Assembly: GCF_004136015.1 (NCBI RefSeq)
Contig: NZ_CP024866.1
Span: 4,661,192 to 4,725,191 of the forward strand
Origin: Pseudomonas sp. ACM7
GTDB lineage: Bacteria; Pseudomonadota; Gammaproteobacteria; Pseudomonadales; Pseudomonadaceae
Length of the DNA: 64,000 nucleotides
Direction: 5' to 3'
Position 1 is the first letter of the stretch. Each line of letters begins with the position of its first letter. The notes below the pieces were generated by a model. It worked only from the letters and a program-made list of their open reading frames with translations, searched no databases and had not been told where the DNA came from. Below are positions 56,577-64,000 of this stretch, piece after piece. The position numbers and the translations under genes are program-made.

Positions 56577-57344
56577 ATGTCTGCCTTGGTTGATCGGTTG
56601 GTGGCTCATGTCCTGGGCCTGGAAGTCCGTTTGCTGGCCTGTCAGGCACGCTTGAGTGCGCGCACCGACCCTGAAGCGCTGCACGATCTGCGCACCACGG
56701 TTCGCCGTTTGCGCAGTCTGCTGCGGCCATTGCGCGGCTTACCCGGGGTCGAACAGCTGGAAGCGGCGGCGTCCCTGGTCGGCGACTTGACTACGCCGTT
56801 GCGCGATCGCGAAGTGTTGGCGGCGTACTTGCTCGAGCATGATCAACCCGAGGCTGCCCATCGGCGCATGGCGCAGATGGCTGAGGCTTACCCAGCGGTC
56901 GCTACGAGTCCTGAAGTGGCGCAGTTGCTGATGATCCTCGACGCCTTTCCGCGTTTTCTGCGGGCCTCCCAACGTCAGGGCTTGCTCAAGGGCTTGCGCC
57001 GGCGCATCGAAAAACGTTTGGCCAAACAGTGGAAAAAACTCGACAAAGCCCTGCACGATCCGGCGCATGATCGCCACCGTTTGCGCCTGCTGATCAAGCG
57101 TGTGCGTTACGGCATCGAAGCCTATCCCGAACTGGATCGACTGCCGAAAGCGGCGATGCCGCGCTTGAAGTCCGCGCAAGGTGCCTTGGGCGATTGGCAC
57201 GACTGCTGGCAATGGCTGGCCAGGGCCGAACAGGAAGCCGATTTGCAGCCCTGCGTCGCGGCCTGGAAAACCGCCATGGCCAAGGCCGAAGGCCGCGCCG
57301 ACCGCGTCCTCGACAAACTCAGCGCAGCCTGTTTCAAATCCTGA
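56577..57344 (+). CDS. CHAD domain protein
   Basis: A 255-residue all-helical protein with the CHAD domain (conserved histidine alpha-helical domain), seen in DPEALHDLRTTVRRLRSLLRPL near 30-52 and HDRHRLRLLIKRVRYGIEAYPEL in the second half. These domains bind polyphosphate through rows of basic residues. Here the CYTH domain sometimes linked to it is absent. ATG at 56577 follows GGGAG; GTG at 56574 is less likely. Confidence 0.88.
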   Translation: MSALVDRLVAHVLGLEVRLLACQARLSARTDPEALHDLRTTVRRLRSLLRPLRGLPGVEQLEAAASLVGDLTTPLRDREVLAAYLLEHDQPEAAHRRMAQMAEAYPAVATSPEVAQLLMILDAFPRFLRASQRQGLLKGLRRRIEKRLAKQWKKLDKALHDPAHDRHRLRLLIKRVRYGIEAYPELDRLPKAAMPRLKSAQGALGDWHDCWQWLARAEQEADLQPCVAAWKTAMAKAEGRADRVLDKLSAACFKS

Positions 57345-57397
57345 AACCACCACAAATCGGGCCTGATCACCCTAGGGGGGGGGCCACACTGAGCCAA

Positions 57398-57486
57398 TGT
57401 GGGAGCGGGCTTGCTCGCGAAAGCGGTCTGTCAGTCACATCTGTTTTGGATGTGCCGCCGTCTTCGCGAGCAAGCCCGCTCCCACA
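57398..57486. repeat. REP doublet after the CHAD gene
   Basis: Inverted 24-bp REP units at 57398-57421 and 57463-57486, here with the opposite order of arms from the others. They lie in the 275-bp gap before the thioesterase gene. Confidence 0.9.
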
Positions 57487-57619
57487 TTTGATCACTGTTG
57501 AATTTTGAATCGATGTCCGGCACACGGCCTATCTGTCAGCTTCTTTGGCCGGAATAAGCGCTGTGCCACCCCCGCAGGCTGGTTAAGATCCCTTCATCCT
57601 TTCCCGCACCGAGGTTTCC

Positions 57620-58417
57620 ATGCGCTTTTCCGATCTGCTCGACGCTGTCCGCAGCCAGCCGCTGGAGCTGTCTATCCCGGCCGAATGGGCTCAGGGGCGT
57701 GCCAGCTTCGGTGGCCTGGTGGCCGCCTTGCAGTACGAAGCCATGCGCGCAAAAGTCCCGGCGGATCGTCCGGTGCGTTCGCTGGCGATCACCTTTGTCG
57801 GTCCGGTCGAGCCAGAAGTGCCGGTCAGCTTTGAAGTCGATGTGTTACGCGAAGGCAAAGCGGTCAGCCAGGTGCTGGGTCGGGCAATGCAGAAAGGCCA
57901 GGTGGTGACGTTGGTCCAGGGCAGCTTCGGCGCCTCGCGACCGTCGGAGGTGGCGGTGATCGCCGAACCGGCGCCCGAGATGAAACACTGGGACGACTGT
58001 CAGGAATTGCCTTACATCAAAGGCGTGACTCCAGAGTTCATGCGGCATCTGGCGATGCGCTGGAGCGTCGGCGGTCTGCCGTTCACCGGCAACAAATCCC
58101 GCGAGATGGGCGGCTGGGTGCGCTTGCGTGGCGACGTGAAGGAAGAAGCGGTCAGCGAGGCACATATCCTGGCGCTGGTCGACGCCTGGCCTCCGGCGCT
58201 GTTGCCGCACCTGAAAAAACCGGCGATGGGCAGCACGCTGACCTGGACCATCGAATTCGTCCAGCCGTTGCTTGAACTGAGCACGCTGGACTGGTGCAAA
58301 TACCTCGTCGAGATCGAGCATGCCGCTGACGGCTACGGTCATGCGGCCGCGAAATTGTGGAACGCGGACGGTCAGTTGATTGCCATGAGCCGGCAGACGG
58401 TGACGATTTTCGCCTGA
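57620..58417 (+). CDS. Acyl-CoA thioesterase-like double-hotdog protein
   Basis: A 265-residue cytoplasmic protein. The first hotdog (FGGLVAALQYEAMRAKVPAD, then SLAITFVGPVEPEVPVSFEVDVLREGKAVSQV) and the second half (LTWTIEFVQPL, KYLVEIEHAADGYGHAAAKLWNADGQLIAMSRQTV spread over the last 50 residues) are typical of the TesB-like thioesterase family. These hydrolyse acyl-CoA; chain preference is not seen. The ATG has AGG just upstream. Confidence 0.86.
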   Translation: MRFSDLLDAVRSQPLELSIPAEWAQGRASFGGLVAALQYEAMRAKVPADRPVRSLAITFVGPVEPEVPVSFEVDVLREGKAVSQVLGRAMQKGQVVTLVQGSFGASRPSEVAVIAEPAPEMKHWDDCQELPYIKGVTPEFMRHLAMRWSVGGLPFTGNKSREMGGWVRLRGDVKEEAVSEAHILALVDAWPPALLPHLKKPAMGSTLTWTIEFVQPLLELSTLDWCKYLVEIEHAADGYGHAAAKLWNADGQLIAMSRQTVTIFA

Positions 58418-58783
58418 TCAGTGACGACGGTGGCGCTCACGCCAGGCGCGCCACCAGCCGCCGCTCAGGAAGAACCGTGGGAAGGTCAGAAACTGCTCGA
58501 CCAGCAAGCGCGACACGGCATCTTTGCGATCACTGAACGGCTCGGAGGCTTGCGCCTCCAGGCGGTGACCGTGGCGTTGCAGGCCGAGGGCGGCGAGCAG
58601 GCCAATGACGCCAATCGCGACATTGGCGAAGCTCAGACTGAACACTCCCGAGACAATCAGCAGAAACGCCACGATGAACAGCGGCACGGCAATCAGGTGC
58701 AGCACCAGATTGGTCGGGTGCTGGTGATTGTTCGGGTACGCTCGCCATTGCCAGGCGGGGAGGTTGGGGTGACGTTTGCCCAT
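58418..58783 (-). CDS. Mpo1-like/DUF962 membrane protein
   Basis: About 121 residues with two central helices (LHLIAVPLFIVAFLLIVSGV and FANVAIGVIGLLAALGL). The N-terminal motif WRAYPNNHQHPTNLVLHLIAVPL is the histidine pattern H-x2-P-x-N-x3-H of the Mpo1/DUF962 family; yeast Mpo1 is an iron-dependent dioxygenase of 2-hydroxy fatty acids. Converges with the thioesterase gene, stops touching. ATG at 58783 (MGKRHPN) is supported by GATTACCATC context less than by family length. Confidence 0.75.
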   Translation of the reverse strand: MGKRHPNLPAWQWRAYPNNHQHPTNLVLHLIAVPLFIVAFLLIVSGVFSLSFANVAIGVIGLLAALGLQRHGHRLEAQASEPFSDRKDAVSRLLVEQFLTFPRFFLSGGWWRAWRERHRRH

Positions 58784-58912
58784 GATGGTAATCCTTGGTT
58801 CGTTGAGGCTCTTGAACAAAGAATAGGCCCGGGCAAGCCAGTCGGCGAATCAAGGCTGGCTATCGGAGTGATAGGTGTCATGTTCGGAATTGATGTTAAT
58901 TGAGCTGACGCC

Positions 58913-58993
58913 TTCGCGAGCAAGCCCGCTCCCACAGGTAATGCGCAAATATTGAAATGGCGCTAACCCTGTGGGAGCGGGCTTGCTCGCGAA
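58913..58993. repeat. REP doublet before the chemoreceptor gene end
   Basis: Inverted REP units at 58913-58936 and 58970-58993, next to the 3' end of the minus-strand chemoreceptor gene. Confidence 0.92.
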
Positions 58994-59000
58994 GGGATCC

Positions 59001-60482
59001 TTACAGCTTCAGCTGCCCGATAGCCTTGCTCAACTCCCCGGCCAACGCCGCCAGCTCATTGCTGGTGGTCGCCGACTCCACGGTCTGCTGCACGGTGTTC
59101 TCGGTCACATCCCGAATGCTCACCACCGCCCGATTCATCTCTTCCGCCACGTGGCTCTGCTGCTCGGCCGCCACCGCGATCTGCGTGTTGCTTTCACGCA
59201 TCTGTGCCACGGCGCTGGTGATTTCTGCCAACGCTACGCCGGCCTCCTGAGCCTGCTGCACGCAATCGTCGGCCTTGAACGAGCTTTCCTGCATGAAATC
59301 CACCGCGTCCCGAGTCCCTGCCTGCAACGCGGAAACCATGATCGTGATCTCGTCAGTGGAGGTCTGGACACGTTTGGCCAGGTTGCGCACTTCATCGGCA
59401 ACCACCGCAAAACCGCGACCCATTTCACCGGCACGGGCCGCTTCAATCGCTGCGTTCAGCGCCAGCAGATTGGTCTGCTCGGCGATGCTGTGAATCACAC
59501 TGACCACGCCGTTGATTTTCTGACTGTCCTCGGCCAGACGTTGAATCATCTCGGCAGTTTGCTGCACCCCGCTGGACAGGCCGGCAATCGAATTCTGCAC
59601 CCGACTGACCACTTCCTGCCCGCTGCCGGCCAGGGTGTCGGCGGTTTGCGAGAGATCGCGGGTGGCGCCGGCGTGCTGGGCAATGTGATAGACCGTGGCG
59701 GTCATTTCGTTGATCGCCGTGGCGGCCTGATCGGTTTCGCTTTGCTGGCCGAGCATGCCGTGACGCACCTCGTTCATGCTCGACGCCAACCGTGCCGCGC
59801 CGACATCCAGTTGCCGGGCGGTGCTGGCGACGGTGTTGACCACGCGCTGGTAACCGGCCTGCATAGCGTTGAAGGCATTGGCCATCTGCCCGACTTCGTC
59901 AGTGCAGGCCAGCGGCACACGGGCCGACAGGTCACCGGTTTTCTCGACGTGAAGCATCACGTCTTTCAGCGTATTGAGCTGGCTGAGCAGGAAGCGGATC
60001 AACAATTGCGAAGCGCCGAGCATCGCCAGCATCAGGATTGCCACCGCCACGGCATAGTTGGGAAAACGCTCGCCAAATACCTGGGTCAGGCTCGGGCCAT
60101 GGGCAATCACCGCGACCTGATTGCCATCCGTGCGCGTAAACACTTCAGCGCCCATCAACGGGTTGTTGCCGAACAGCGGCATGGCATTGATTTCGACCCA
60201 GCCATTGGTATCGGCCAGTTCCAGTACCGGCTGCCCGTTCAGCAACGGTGCCTGCCCGCGACTGAAAGTCAGCACGTTATCGGCGTTGGGGAGCGGCTGC
60301 CCGGCGGGCCAGGCGCTGAGCAGTCGCGCCTGGGCTTGTGCCGATGCCTGATAAGCAAGGCTGCGGGCCTGTTGTTCGAGCTGTACGGCGTACAACACCA
60401 GCAGCAAGGTCGTGACGAAGGCGACGGCGTTGACCGCCCAGAATTTGTATTTCAGCGAGATATTGCTAAGCCAGGCACCCAT
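59001..60482 (-). CDS. Methyl-accepting chemotaxis protein
   Basis: A 493-residue chemoreceptor. First helix [20 protein letters not shown] near 13-32, a periplasmic ligand domain of about 130 residues, second helix [24 protein letters not shown] linker and signalling domain. The hairpin tip is fully conserved ([35 protein letters not shown]). The ligand domain is not a recognised one to me. ATG at 60482 (MGAWLSN) follows AGAGAAGACCTCC, containing a weak site. No pentapeptide tether for CheR is seen at the end. Confidence 0.92.
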   Translation of the reverse strand: MGAWLSNISLKYKFWAVNAVAFVTTLLLVLYAVQLEQQARSLAYQASAQAQARLLSAWPAGQPLPNADNVLTFSRGQAPLLNGQPVLELADTNGWVEINAMPLFGNNPLMGAEVFTRTDGNQVAVIAHGPSLTQVFGERFPNYAVAVAILMLAMLGASQLLIRFLLSQLNTLKDVMLHVEKTGDLSARVPLACTDEVGQMANAFNAMQAGYQRVVNTVASTARQLDVGAARLASSMNEVRHGMLGQQSETDQAATAINEMTATVYHIAQHAGATRDLSQTADTLAGSGQEVVSRVQNSIAGLSSGVQQTAEMIQRLAEDSQKINGVVSVIHSIAEQTNLLALNAAIEAARAGEMGRGFAVVADEVRNLAKRVQTSTDEITIMVSALQAGTRDAVDFMQESSFKADDCVQQAQEAGVALAEITSAVAQMRESNTQIAVAAEQQSHVAEEMNRAVVSIRDVTENTVQQTVESATTSNELAALAGELSKAIGQLKL

Positions 60483-60659
60483 GGAGGTCTTCTCTGATAG
60501 CGGAAACAGTTTCGGCAAGGTGCCAGTATTGTGCCGCTACTCAGGGGGCTGGATCTTGATGTGGGTCAACGTTCCCGGCATGCTCGCGCACAGGAATTGC
60601 GGGGCGTAATGCGCTATCCTTCGCGCCTTCAAAATTCCCTCGCTACAGGATTCCGCCCC

Positions 60660-61190
60660 ATGAAAGCCGCACTCGTCGAACTCATCAGCAAAATCAGCTC
60701 CGGGTGCATGAGCGATGACGAAATCCTGAAAGTCGCTGACGAAGCGGCCCAGGCCTACGCCGATCCCGAGGCTTTTCTGACGGTCAATCCGGATATCAAC
60801 TACGACGACACGTTCCCGATTCCGCTGGGCGAGTGGGTCGTCGTCGGCAGTCTTCCGGAGACCGTGCTGTTCCAGGCCGACACCTACATGGACCTGTTCG
60901 CCCAGATCGTTTCCTCGTTCGGGCCCGGGGTTGATTTCAATATCAAGCCCAAGCAACTGGCCAAGACTGAAGCCCTGACCGCACTCAATCGCATTCAGGT
61001 GCAGATGGGCAGCATGAACAAGGAAAACGGTGGTTACACGCTGATGAACTTCAGTCAGTTGCTCGACGACGAACTGCAAGTGGTGCTGGTCTACGGCAAC
61101 GACGTGCCGCGCGTGCTCGAGTTGTGCGCCAAAGTCGGCATCGCTGCCGCACCCTCGCTGGAAGCCCTCAAAATCGCCGTCCACGTTTAA
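60660..61190 (+). CDS. Conserved hypothetical protein
   Basis: A 176-residue soluble protein of unknown function. It starts MKAALVELISKISSG and has a central acidic/aromatic region (NPDINYDDTFPIPLGEWVVV) and KENGGYTLMNFSQLLDDELQ. No membrane segment or catalytic motif was recognised. ATG at 60660 is preferred because the upstream frame overlaps the chemoreceptor promoter region. Shine-Dalgarno ACAGGA lies upstream. Confidence 0.75.
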   Translation: MKAALVELISKISSGCMSDDEILKVADEAAQAYADPEAFLTVNPDINYDDTFPIPLGEWVVVGSLPETVLFQADTYMDLFAQIVSSFGPGVDFNIKPKQLAKTEALTALNRIQVQMGSMNKENGGYTLMNFSQLLDDELQVVLVYGNDVPRVLELCAKVGIAAAPSLEALKIAVHV

Positions 61191-61254
61191 AAAACGGAAC
61201 CCTCGCAAGGCCCGGCTATCCTAAGAGTGCAAACCACTCTTAGGGAGCGACACC

Positions 61255-61446
61255 ATGGGTTCCACGTTCAACGGTCTGATTGGCCTGATTATTCTTGCCC
61301 TGGATATCTGGGCGATCATCAACGTGCTCAAAAGTGGTGCCGACACAGGGATGAAAATCATCTGGGTGCTGCTGATCCTGCTGCTGCCGGTGCTGGGCCT
61401 GATCATCTGGGCCATTGCCGGGCCACGGGGCAACGTCCGAGTCTGA
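61255..61446 (+). CDS. PLDc_N-domain small membrane protein
   Basis: A 63-residue protein with two helices (FNGLIGLIILALDIWAIINVL and IIWVLLILLLPVLGLIIWAI) and the LPVLGLIIWAIAGPR end that defines the phospholipase D N-terminal-like (cardiolipin synthase N-terminal) domain. It lacks any PLD catalytic part. Shine-Dalgarno AGGGAG precedes the ATG. Function unknown. Confidence 0.85.
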   Translation: MGSTFNGLIGLIILALDIWAIINVLKSGADTGMKIIWVLLILLLPVLGLIIWAIAGPRGNVRV

Positions 61447-61473
61447 CCGGTTTCCCGGAAACAACACCGAACC

Positions 61474-61581
61474 TGTGGGAGCGGGCTTGCTCGCGAAGGC
61501 TGCGTCACATCCAATATATATGTGACTGACATACCGCTTTCGCGAGCAAGTCGGATCGCCGCACCGCCGCTTCCACATTCG
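61474..61581. repeat. REP pair, one arm variant
   Basis: A standard REP unit at 61474-61497 faces a second unit that begins TTCGCGAGCAAG near 61539, carries about 16 extra bases and resumes CCGCTTCCACA at about 61567. The variant arm is a known Pseudomonas form. Confidence 0.75.
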
Positions 61582-61698
61582 ACCTGTCATGTTCCGCAAC
61601 GTAGAATTCTCGCCTTTCCCGGGGCAATCGAGCTGATCGATTGGCCATCATGGTCGGGTAACCGTCCGTTGCCACCCGCATTCATCGGAGCACTTCCC

Positions 61699-62574
61699 AT
61701 GAGCAACACCCCGACCAGCGAGTACCTGGAAACCCTCTACGAAGGCTACGGCCAGCGTTTTCGCATGGAAAAACTGCTGCACGAAGTGCGCACCGAACAC
61801 CAACACCTGGTGATTTTCGAAAACCCGCGCATGGGCCGCGTCATGGCGCTGGACGGCGTGATCCAGACCACTGAAGCCGACGAATTCATCTACCACGAGA
61901 TGTTGACCCACGTGCCGATCCTGGCGCATGGCACCGCCAAGCGCGTGCTGATCATCGGTGGCGGTGACGGCGGCATGCTGCGTGAAGTGGCCAAGCACCG
62001 CAGCATCGAGCACATCACCATGGTCGAGATCGACGGCACCGTGGTCGACATGTGCAAGGAATACCTGCCGAACCACTCCAAGGGTGCGTTCGACGATCCA
62101 CGCCTGAACCTGGTGATCGACGACGGCATGCGTTTCGTCGCCACCACCACCGAAAAATTCGACGTGATCATTTCCGATTCCACCGACCCGATCGGCCCGG
62201 GCGAAGTGCTGTTCTCGGAAAACTTCTACCAGGCCTGCCGTCGCTGCCTGAACGAAGGCGGCATCCTGGTGACCCAGAACGGCACGCCGTTCATGCAAAT
62301 CGAAGAAGTCAAAACCACCGCCGGGCGCCTGCGCAGCCTGTTCCCGGACTGGCACTTCTATCAGGCGGCCGTGCCGACCTACATCGGTGGCGCCATGACC
62401 TTCGCCTGGGGCGCGACCAATACCGCCTATCGCAAATTGTCCCGCGAAACCCTGCAGCAGCGCTTCGCCGGCAGCGGCATCATTACCCGCTACTACAATC
62501 CGGAAATCCACATCGGCGCGTTCGCCTTGCCGCAATACGTCCTGCAGGCTGTGAACAAGCCTAGCAACGACTGA
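61699..62574 (+). CDS. speE: Spermidine synthase SpeE
   Basis: Polyamine aminopropyltransferase of 291 residues. It transfers the aminopropyl group of decarboxylated SAM to putrescine. Signatures: [18 protein letters not shown] region ([17 protein letters not shown]), the nucleotide motif [16 protein letters not shown] near 87 and [19 protein letters not shown] near 155, with the catalytic aspartate and DPIGP loop. ATG at 61699 has GGAG upstream and fits the family; the longer frame starting at 61522 overlaps the REP variant. A strong terminator follows. Confidence 0.96.
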   Translation: MSNTPTSEYLETLYEGYGQRFRMEKLLHEVRTEHQHLVIFENPRMGRVMALDGVIQTTEADEFIYHEMLTHVPILAHGTAKRVLIIGGGDGGMLREVAKHRSIEHITMVEIDGTVVDMCKEYLPNHSKGAFDDPRLNLVIDDGMRFVATTTEKFDVIISDSTDPIGPGEVLFSENFYQACRRCLNEGGILVTQNGTPFMQIEEVKTTAGRLRSLFPDWHFYQAAVPTYIGGAMTFAWGATNTAYRKLSRETLQQRFAGSGIITRYYNPEIHIGAFALPQYVLQAVNKPSND

Positions 62575-62589
62575 TATCGAGCAAGCCAG

Positions 62590-62640
62590 AAAAGGGCCCT
62601 CTCAGGTTGTGTGAAAACACACCGCAGATGGCCCTTTTTT
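62590..62640 (+). terminator. Intrinsic terminator after speE
   Basis: AAAAGGGCC at 62590-62598 pairs with GGCCCTTTTTT ending at 62640, with an inner GTGTG-AAAA-CACAC hairpin between them. It lies 16 bp after the speE stop. Confidence 0.88.
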
Positions 62641-62738
62641 CATGCTTCACTTATAGAAGGTCCGGTTGAACGATTGGCCGGGGAAGAATGTCGAGATACA
62701 TGTAAGCCCATCCATGGGTTTTATCGAGGAGGCACCTG

Positions 62739-62972
62739 ATGCAAAAGTGGAAAGTCACTTTCGTTGATGATCACGGTGAACAAGTTGACGAGGTGTTCGA
62801 AAGCGATGAATGCCCGAACAATGAACAAGCCGCGAAGCTCATTCGCGCCCGGTGTCTGCCTGTGGCTGCCGAACTGGACCTCAACGATCTGGAAGGGCGC
62901 ACCGATGATCCGACTGTCAAAAGTCTGAAGACCCAGTACAGCATTGAAATCCTCAGCATCACGCCAATCTGA
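62739..62972 (+). CDS. Conserved hypothetical small protein
   Basis: A 77-residue protein with no membrane segment (MQKWKVTFVDDHGEQVDEVF start; EQAAKLIRARCLPVAAELDL central). Acidic overall. The ATG has GAGGAGG seven bases upstream, a strong site that supports real translation. No family recognised; sits between speE and the RraB-like gene. Confidence 0.78.
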   Translation: MQKWKVTFVDDHGEQVDEVFESDECPNNEQAAKLIRARCLPVAAELDLNDLEGRTDDPTVKSLKTQYSIEILSITPI

Positions 62973-63185
62973 ACATCTCCTGTCACATTCCTAACCAGGC
63001 CTTGGCAGCGGCTCTATCTTGAGGCTACTCTGCAATCGAGATCAGCGAACGGATCGCTAAGGTCTGGTCTTGTCAGCTACATGCTTGCTTCCCACCGGCA
63101 ACGTTGTTGCCGCATCGCTCGCCCCATTCGGTTGCGAGTGCCGGGAATACGGAAAGTCTATCCATCAGTCTGAGGGGGACGTTTC

Positions 63186-63527
63186 ATGAGCACAGCCTAT
63201 CAAGAAGACATCAGCACCAGCGTCTTGCGCCGCATGAAAGAAGGCGGCTTCGACTTTTCACGATTCCATCCCATCGAGTTCTACGCCATTTTCCCGGACG
63301 AGGAGCGGGCGCGCAGGGCGGCAGGGCATTACTGCGGTGAATCCTTGAATGCACAAATCAGCGTGCGCGACGACGGCGCGTGGTACCTGGAACTGAGCAA
63401 AGTGATGTACGCCACTTATGACGGCATCGGCGATTTTGAGCAGGATTTCGAGGCGGTGGTCGAGCCTTTGGGCGGCATCATCGAAGGATGGGGCGTCAAG
63501 CAGGAGGTACGAGGGCGACTCGCATAA
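63186..63527 (+). CDS. RraB-family ribonuclease E regulator-like protein
   Basis: A 113-residue protein with the RraB fold signature: DFSRFHPIEFYAIFPDEERARRAA, then DDGAWYLELSKVMYATYDGIGDFEQDFEAVVEPLGG (residues 59-94) and the GWGVKQ end. RraB binds RNase E and lowers its activity; whether this paralogue does is unproven. ATG follows TGAGGGGGAC. The gene is separate from its neighbours by over 200 bp. Confidence 0.85.
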   Translation: MSTAYQEDISTSVLRRMKEGGFDFSRFHPIEFYAIFPDEERARRAAGHYCGESLNAQISVRDDGAWYLELSKVMYATYDGIGDFEQDFEAVVEPLGGIIEGWGVKQEVRGRLA

Positions 63528-63550
63528 CTTATGAACAGTGACAACACTCA

Positions 63551-63582
63551 GCAACGGCTGACCTCAGGGTTGGCCGTTTTCG
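63551..63582 (+). terminator. Terminator after the RraB-like gene
   Basis: AACGGC-TG-ACC at 63553-63563 pairs with GGGTTGGCCGTT, around loop TCA, and is followed by TTCGTTTTC. Imperfect stem of about nine pairs. Confidence 0.7.
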
Positions 63583-63606
63583 TTTTCACGGTTTGAAAAG
63601 TTAAAA

Positions 63607-63660
63607 GATCGCTGCCTCGTTTCACCTGTAGGAGCTGTCGAGTGAAACGAGGCTGCGATC
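63607..63660. repeat. 19-bp inverted repeat with REP-like core in the loop
   Basis: GATCGCTGCCTCGTTTCAC at 63607-63625 pairs with the sequence at 63642-63660 with one mismatch. The loop carries GTAGGAGCTG, the start of the REP-like element seen at 41.5 kb. Confidence 0.85.
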
Positions 63661-63698
63661 TCTTGATCGTGTTTTTGATTCATAACGTTTCAAAAACG

Positions 63699-63726
63699 CA
63701 AAAAAAAGCCGCCTGAACAGGCGGCT
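63699..63726 (-). terminator. Strong minus-strand terminator near the right edge
   Basis: AGCCGCCTG-AA-CAGGCGGCT at 63707-63726, with seven A residues on its left on the + strand, reads on the minus strand as a perfect 9-bp hairpin followed by a T tract. No clear minus-strand gene lies to its right within the window. Confidence 0.85.
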
Positions 63727-63987
63727 AAAGGGAAGTTCATCAAGTTTTCCAGCGAATGCGCGGATTATCCGCATCCACTCCCGGGCAGTGAAATCAACTC
63801 TGGCTATGCTGGTGAGAGGCGACAACATTGCTTCGCAATGAAGCGGGGGCGATCAGCTGGGGGCATTTACCGCACAGGATTGGTGCGGTGCGTGCAGTGC
63901 GATTATCCAACTGATTGATATCAAAGCGTTTATGCCGATGGCACGGGCTTTGCGAAGCCCAGATGTCCGGGTGACAAGGAGTACGGC
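63727..63987. other. Non-coding region at the right edge
   Basis: About 260 bp with no convincing gene on either strand. A short hairpin GGGCTT-TGCG-AAGCCC is at 63945-63960. Possible untranslated leader of the next gene, or a small RNA on the minus strand ending at the terminator. Confidence 0.4.
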
Positions 63988-64000
63988 ATGATCCGCACCT
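63988..64000 (+). CDS. Start of a gene cut by the window end
   Basis: ATG ATC CGC ACC T at 63988, with AAGGAG six bases upstream. Only four codons are visible, so nothing can be said of the product. Confidence 0.5.

Noticed and set aside
58971..60497. 508-residue + strand frame opposite the chemoreceptor
   Set aside because: Antisense shadow; the minus-strand chemoreceptor has all expected motifs.
63622..63828. 68-residue minus-strand frame near the right edge
   Set aside because: It runs through a strong terminator hairpin and has no ribosome site.

Overview
The window comes from a fluorescens-type Pseudomonas chromosome. The order ihfB, wzz, O-antigen genes, wbpM, comEA is the conserved Pseudomonas O-antigen locus. 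Many protein matches are closest to P. aeruginosa Wbp/Wbj enzymes, and the flanking backbone carries the REP doublets typical of fluorescent pseudomonads. By eye the first 34 kb is AT-rich with biased codon use, and bases from about 36.4 kb onward are GC-rich. These are readings of the sequence; no database search was run.

Layout. 0.2-2.7 kb: ihfB, a LapA-domain membrane protein, wzz and an RfaH-type antiterminator gene. An ops element (GGCGGTAG core) follows at 2795. 2.9-22 kb, + strand: a complete Wzx/Wzy O-antigen operon. It has wbpABDE plus wbpG-hisH-hisF (an acetamidino diamino-uronic acid), wbjBCD (UDP-L-FucNAc), wbpV-wbpM (UDP-D-FucNAc), the initiating transferase wbpL, two cytoplasmic glycosyltransferases, flippase and polymerase. 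The enzymes fit a trisaccharide repeat of D-FucNAc, L-FucNAc and an amidino sugar, mixing P. aeruginosa O5-type and O11-type parts. No separate WbpI 2-epimerase is present.

22-36.4 kb is a mosaic between an intact wbpM and a second, broken wbpM. It holds a lone GT-C membrane protein, degenerate IS66 copies in inverted orientation, the 3' end of a group II intron, and a tightly overlapping eight-gene minus-strand operon. That operon encodes WbqC, a GtrB/ArnC-like GT2, a methyltransferase, a NeuD-like acyltransferase, a five-bladed propeller protein, an ArnE/F-like small transporter, a GT-C enzyme and a WecE-type aminotransferase. It is followed by an IS1182-type transposase relic fused to the 5'-truncated, frameshifted wbpM. 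The operon has the logic of the Arn lipid-A/Gtr O-antigen modification systems but appears built for a dTDP-Fuc4N-type sugar. It is the best candidate here for an undescribed system.

36.4-64 kb is mostly ordinary backbone. It contains comEA (with a 124-bp MITE in its terminator region), an SDR/FabF pair, TetR and GntR regulators, a DUF1989 protein, the permease Eat, rmlB-rmlA-rmlD with rmlC collapsed to a 25-codon remnant, kdpFABC-kdpDE with REP doublets inside, a patatin, a CHAD protein, a thioesterase, a chemoreceptor, speE and an RraB-like protein. With RmlC apparently lost, RmlA/RmlB output (dTDP-4-keto-6-deoxyglucose) is available to the WecE homologue in the mosaic, which would link the two loci metabolically.
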